64,000 nt of DNA. It comes from Sphingopyxis sp. Its GTDB lineage: Bacteria > Pseudomonadota > Alphaproteobacteria > Sphingomonadales > Sphingomonadaceae. How positions within the stretch are numbered: the first letter of the stretch is position 1; the number at the start of each line of letters is the position of its first letter. The notes beneath the pieces were generated by a model. The model saw nothing but the letters and a program-made list of their open reading frames with translations, searched no databases and was not told the DNA's origin. Of the stretch, positions 62,081-64,000 are shown piece after piece. Where the stretch lies: contig NZ_JADIZJ010000021.1 of the NCBI RefSeq assembly GCF_016704835.1, positions 806,001 to 870,000 on the forward strand, given 5' to 3'. The position numbers and the translations under genes are program-made.

Positions 62081-63382
62081 TCACTGTCCCGAAAAGAATT
62101 GCATGGAGCCAGTCGCGATGAAGCGTTGGTGCCAGGATAGGGCTTCGCCCAGCAAGGCGGGCGAGTGCTTACCATAGGAATCGCGCAGTGCCCGCTCGTA
62201 ATAATCGGCGAGCATTGCCCTATAGTCAGGGTGAACGCATTTCTCGATAACGAGCCGGGCACGCTGCTTTGGCGCAAGCCCGCGCAAATCGGCCAGGCCA
62301 CGTTCAGTCACGATCACCTGCACATCCTGATTGATGTGATCGACATGGCTGACTTGCGGCACAATCGTCGAGATCGCCCCACCCTTGGCGGTCGAAGGCG
62401 CCATGAAGATCGAGATATAGGCATTGCGGGCAAAATCGCCCGAACCGCCGATACCGTTCTGGATCGCCGATCCCATGACATGGGTGGAATTGACGTTGCC
62501 GTAGATATCCGCCTCGATCATGCCGTTCATGGCGATGCAGCCGAGCCGGCGGATCAGTTCGGGATGATTGCTCATTTCCTGCGGGCGCAGGATGATCCGT
62601 TCCCGGTAGCGGTCCATGTCGGCATTGAGCGGGTGTGCCGCCTCCGGGCTGAGCGAAAACGCGGTCGCGCTCTGGTCGGGCGCCTTGAACGCCTGATTGC
62701 GATCAGGCGTGTCGGTTTCGACAATGGCGACGATCTTGGCAGGATCGCAGCGAAAGGTGGGCTGGCCGATCCGGTCATCTGGCCTGATCAGCGGGATCGG
62801 CACGCGGTGCGGCGGCAGCGCCGTGCCGTAATAGATGTCGTGCATCCCCTCCAGCGCGGGGTTCTGCCAGCGATTGACCTCCAGGATGATCTGGTCTGCC
62901 CGGTCCAGCCAGGTCTTGTTGTTTCCCACCGAGGAGGCCGGCACCAGCGAGCCATCGGGCAGGATTGCCGTCACTTCGACCAGCGCGGTATCGAGCGGGC
63001 CAAGGAAGCCCTGCCAGGCCATCGGCGCGACCTGGCTGAGGTGCATGTCGAAATAGTTCATCTCGCCGCGGTTGATCTGTCCGCGGGCAATCGGATCGGA
63101 ATTATAGGGCAGGCGAAAATCGATGCCCTTGGCCTTGGCCAAAGCGCCATCCAGTTCAGGCCCGGTGGAAGCGCCGGTCCACACGCTGATCGAGAAGGGA
63201 TCGCCGGCATCGTGCGCCGCCTCGATCCGCCGCGCCAGCGCCAGCGGAACTGCCTTGGGATAGCCGGAGCCGGTAAAACCGCTCATGCCCACCGTGGTGC
63301 CCGGCGCGATCAGCAGGGCGGCGGCATCGGCACCCATCACTCGCGATTGCAGCGCGACATTGGCAATGCGTGAACTGGTCAA
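62081..63382 (-). CDS. Acetyl-CoA hydrolase / succinyl-CoA:acetate CoA-transferase with an internal deletion
   Basis: A 433-residue member of the AarC/Ach1 family (usually about 505). Start TTG at 63382 (TSSRIANVALQSRVM) is supported by GGAG 8 bases upstream. Motifs GMSGFTGSGYPKAVPLALAR, NYFDMHLSQVAPMAWQGFLG, ASSVGNNKTWLDRADQIIL, MHDIYYGTALPPHRVPIPLI, and at the C-terminus YGNVNSTHVMGSAIQNGIGG and EALSWHQRFIATGSMQF are as expected. But DRNQAFKAPDQSA runs directly into TAFSLSPEAAHPLN (around 62665): the roughly 75 residues normally between them, which include QSGVGNxANAVLAGL and TEVIQDG with the catalytic Glu, are absent in frame. The product is therefore likely inactive. Confidence 0.85.
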   Translation of the reverse strand: MTSSRIANVALQSRVMGADAAALLIAPGTTVGMSGFTGSGYPKAVPLALARRIEAAHDAGDPFSISVWTGASTGPELDGALAKAKGIDFRLPYNSDPIARGQINRGEMNYFDMHLSQVAPMAWQGFLGPLDTALVEVTAILPDGSLVPASSVGNNKTWLDRADQIILEVNRWQNPALEGMHDIYYGTALPPHRVPIPLIRPDDRIGQPTFRCDPAKIVAIVETDTPDRNQAFKAPDQSATAFSLSPEAAHPLNADMDRYRERIILRPQEMSNHPELIRRLGCIAMNGMIEADIYGNVNSTHVMGSAIQNGIGGSGDFARNAYISIFMAPSTAKGGAISTIVPQVSHVDHINQDVQVIVTERGLADLRGLAPKQRARLVIEKCVHPDYRAMLADYYERALRDSYGKHSPALLGEALSWHQRFIATGSMQFFSGQ

Positions 63383-63445
63383 TTTGCGATCTCCGGTGCT
63401 GCTGGCCAGACACAGCTGCGTAGGTGGCAGGTCATAGTCGATCAA

Positions 63446-63849
63446 CGCCGTTCCAGATGGCGCAGGCCAAGCCAGCGGAATTGGAGAGGTGCGCGAAAGA
63501 GTAAGTCGCTCAACGGCTCAACCGGCCAAGAATTTCGCGATCTGGTTTTTGAATGCAAAGTCCCGATATGGCCTTTTGACGGAATTATAAAGGCTGATTT
63601 GCGTTAGGGGATGAGTGCGAAAAGCCGGAAGCTGCAAAGTCTTGGCGTCGGCCAATTCGCAGATTGCGCTGGATATAAGAAATGATGGCCTGCCACCGCA
63701 CGGCGGGGCGAAATGCATCCGTAATGCGGTTGCCTCCTGGCAGTCCAAAGGCATAATGCTTTGGCGATGGCCTGCATTGCAAACTCGGCGCCAGCCGGGG
63801 ATGCACAATGCCAGGACTCGCCTTGCAGTTCTGCCGCCCCTTCCCGTGC
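63446..63849. other. Gene-free stretch before the terminal lipoprotein gene
   Basis: About 400 bases show no gene I can support. Open frames of 96-100 codons occur on both strands but have no recognisable domains. The AATTATAAAGG near 63582 may be part of a promoter on the + strand for the lipoprotein at 63862. Confidence 0.4.
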
Positions 63850-63861
63850 ATGGATGTCCGG

Positions 63862-64000
63862 ATGCGCAACCTACTTCCGATCATCATTGCTGTAATGCTG
63901 CTGGGCGCCTGTGATCGTCAGGAGCCCACTCGGCGCGGCAGCAGCGCCCCGGCAGCGGATGCCCAGCCATCGGACTCTCCAACGGCTGATGCCGCAAAGC
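63862..64000 (+). CDS. Lipoprotein, N-terminal part (runs off the window)
   Basis: The first 46 codons of a lipoprotein: MRNLLPIIIAVMLLGACDRQ with lipobox LLGAC (Cys 17), followed by a Ser/Ala/Pro-rich linker (SSAPAADAQPSDSPTADAAK). An in-frame ATG four codons earlier (63850) is also possible. The functional domain lies beyond the end of the window, so no role can be given. Confidence 0.65.
   Translation, partial: MRNLLPIIIAVMLLGACDRQEPTRRGSSAPAADAQPSDSPTADAAK

Noticed and set aside
58279..63373. Long + strand open frames (461 and 402 codons) opposite the P-type ATPase and the CoA-transferase
   Set aside because: Shadow frames; the - strand carries full domain motifs and proper starts.

Overview
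The window is high-GC chromosomal DNA from an alphaproteobacterium. Gene content (glyQ/glyS with a separate alpha subunit, mreBCD-mrdA-rodA in one run, mutL, ychF, rplY-pth, GTG/TTG starts, a hairpin-rich repeat beside pth) fits the Sphingomonadales, most likely a Sphingopyxis-like organism. The genus is an inference from gene order and protein resemblance, not a database result.

Region 1 (1-21.7 kb) is ordinary core genome. It holds glycyl-tRNA synthetase, a small XRE regulator with its membrane partner, two tandem TraB/GumN proteins, rplY, pth, a P-loop kinase, an SDR, a CAP protein, ychF, a probable copper-linked pair, a PhoD phosphatase, a DUF1206 protein, mutL, the rod-shape operon mreB-mreC-mreD-mrdA-rodA and tRNA-Lys(CTT). 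The only mobile scar is a truncated IS110-type transposase at 4.35-4.83 kb.

Region 2 (21.7-36 kb) starts right after the tRNA and is accessory and damaged. Two genes that have both lost their 5' ends (a LysR regulator and a TRIC channel) face away from each other. Then come a stress-type trio (HdeD, DUF2147, YegS-like lipid kinase), a complete EmrAB-TolC-type pump with its TetR regulator and a perfect palindromic operator, and ohr-ohrR-gst. Three insertion sequences of different families (IS701, IS630, IS5) are stacked end to end on one CTAG/TA site. They are followed by the 3' end of a zinc alcohol dehydrogenase gene.

Region 3 (36-51 kb) is the most coherent accessory module. A TetR gene with a candidate operator and a broken acetoacetyl-CoA reductase gene precede a NodT - HlyD - fused double-ATPase ABC (RbbA-like) - ABC-2 permease operon on the + strand. 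Converging on it is a tightly overlapping - strand operon: phaC, MaoC-phosphate acetyltransferase, acetate kinase, a divergent FabI, outer-membrane phospholipase A and a frameshifted STAS-MlaE permease. An FNR/FixK-like box and a terminator-like hairpin lie between the two operons. Together the genes suggest low-oxygen carbon and energy overflow (PHB, acetyl phosphate) linked to envelope-lipid handling.

Region 4 (51-64 kb) contains an IS3-family element next to the last codons of an MgtA-like P-type ATPase, an FMN-binding glutamate-synthase-like gene divergent from glutamate dehydrogenase, a DUF5655-like protein, a complete P-type cation ATPase, a VIT/CCC1 transporter and an L,D-transpeptidase lipoprotein. 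It also has an acetyl-CoA hydrolase/CoA-transferase that appears to lack about 75 internal residues in frame, and the start of a lipoprotein running off the end. No CRISPR array, rRNA or prophage was seen.
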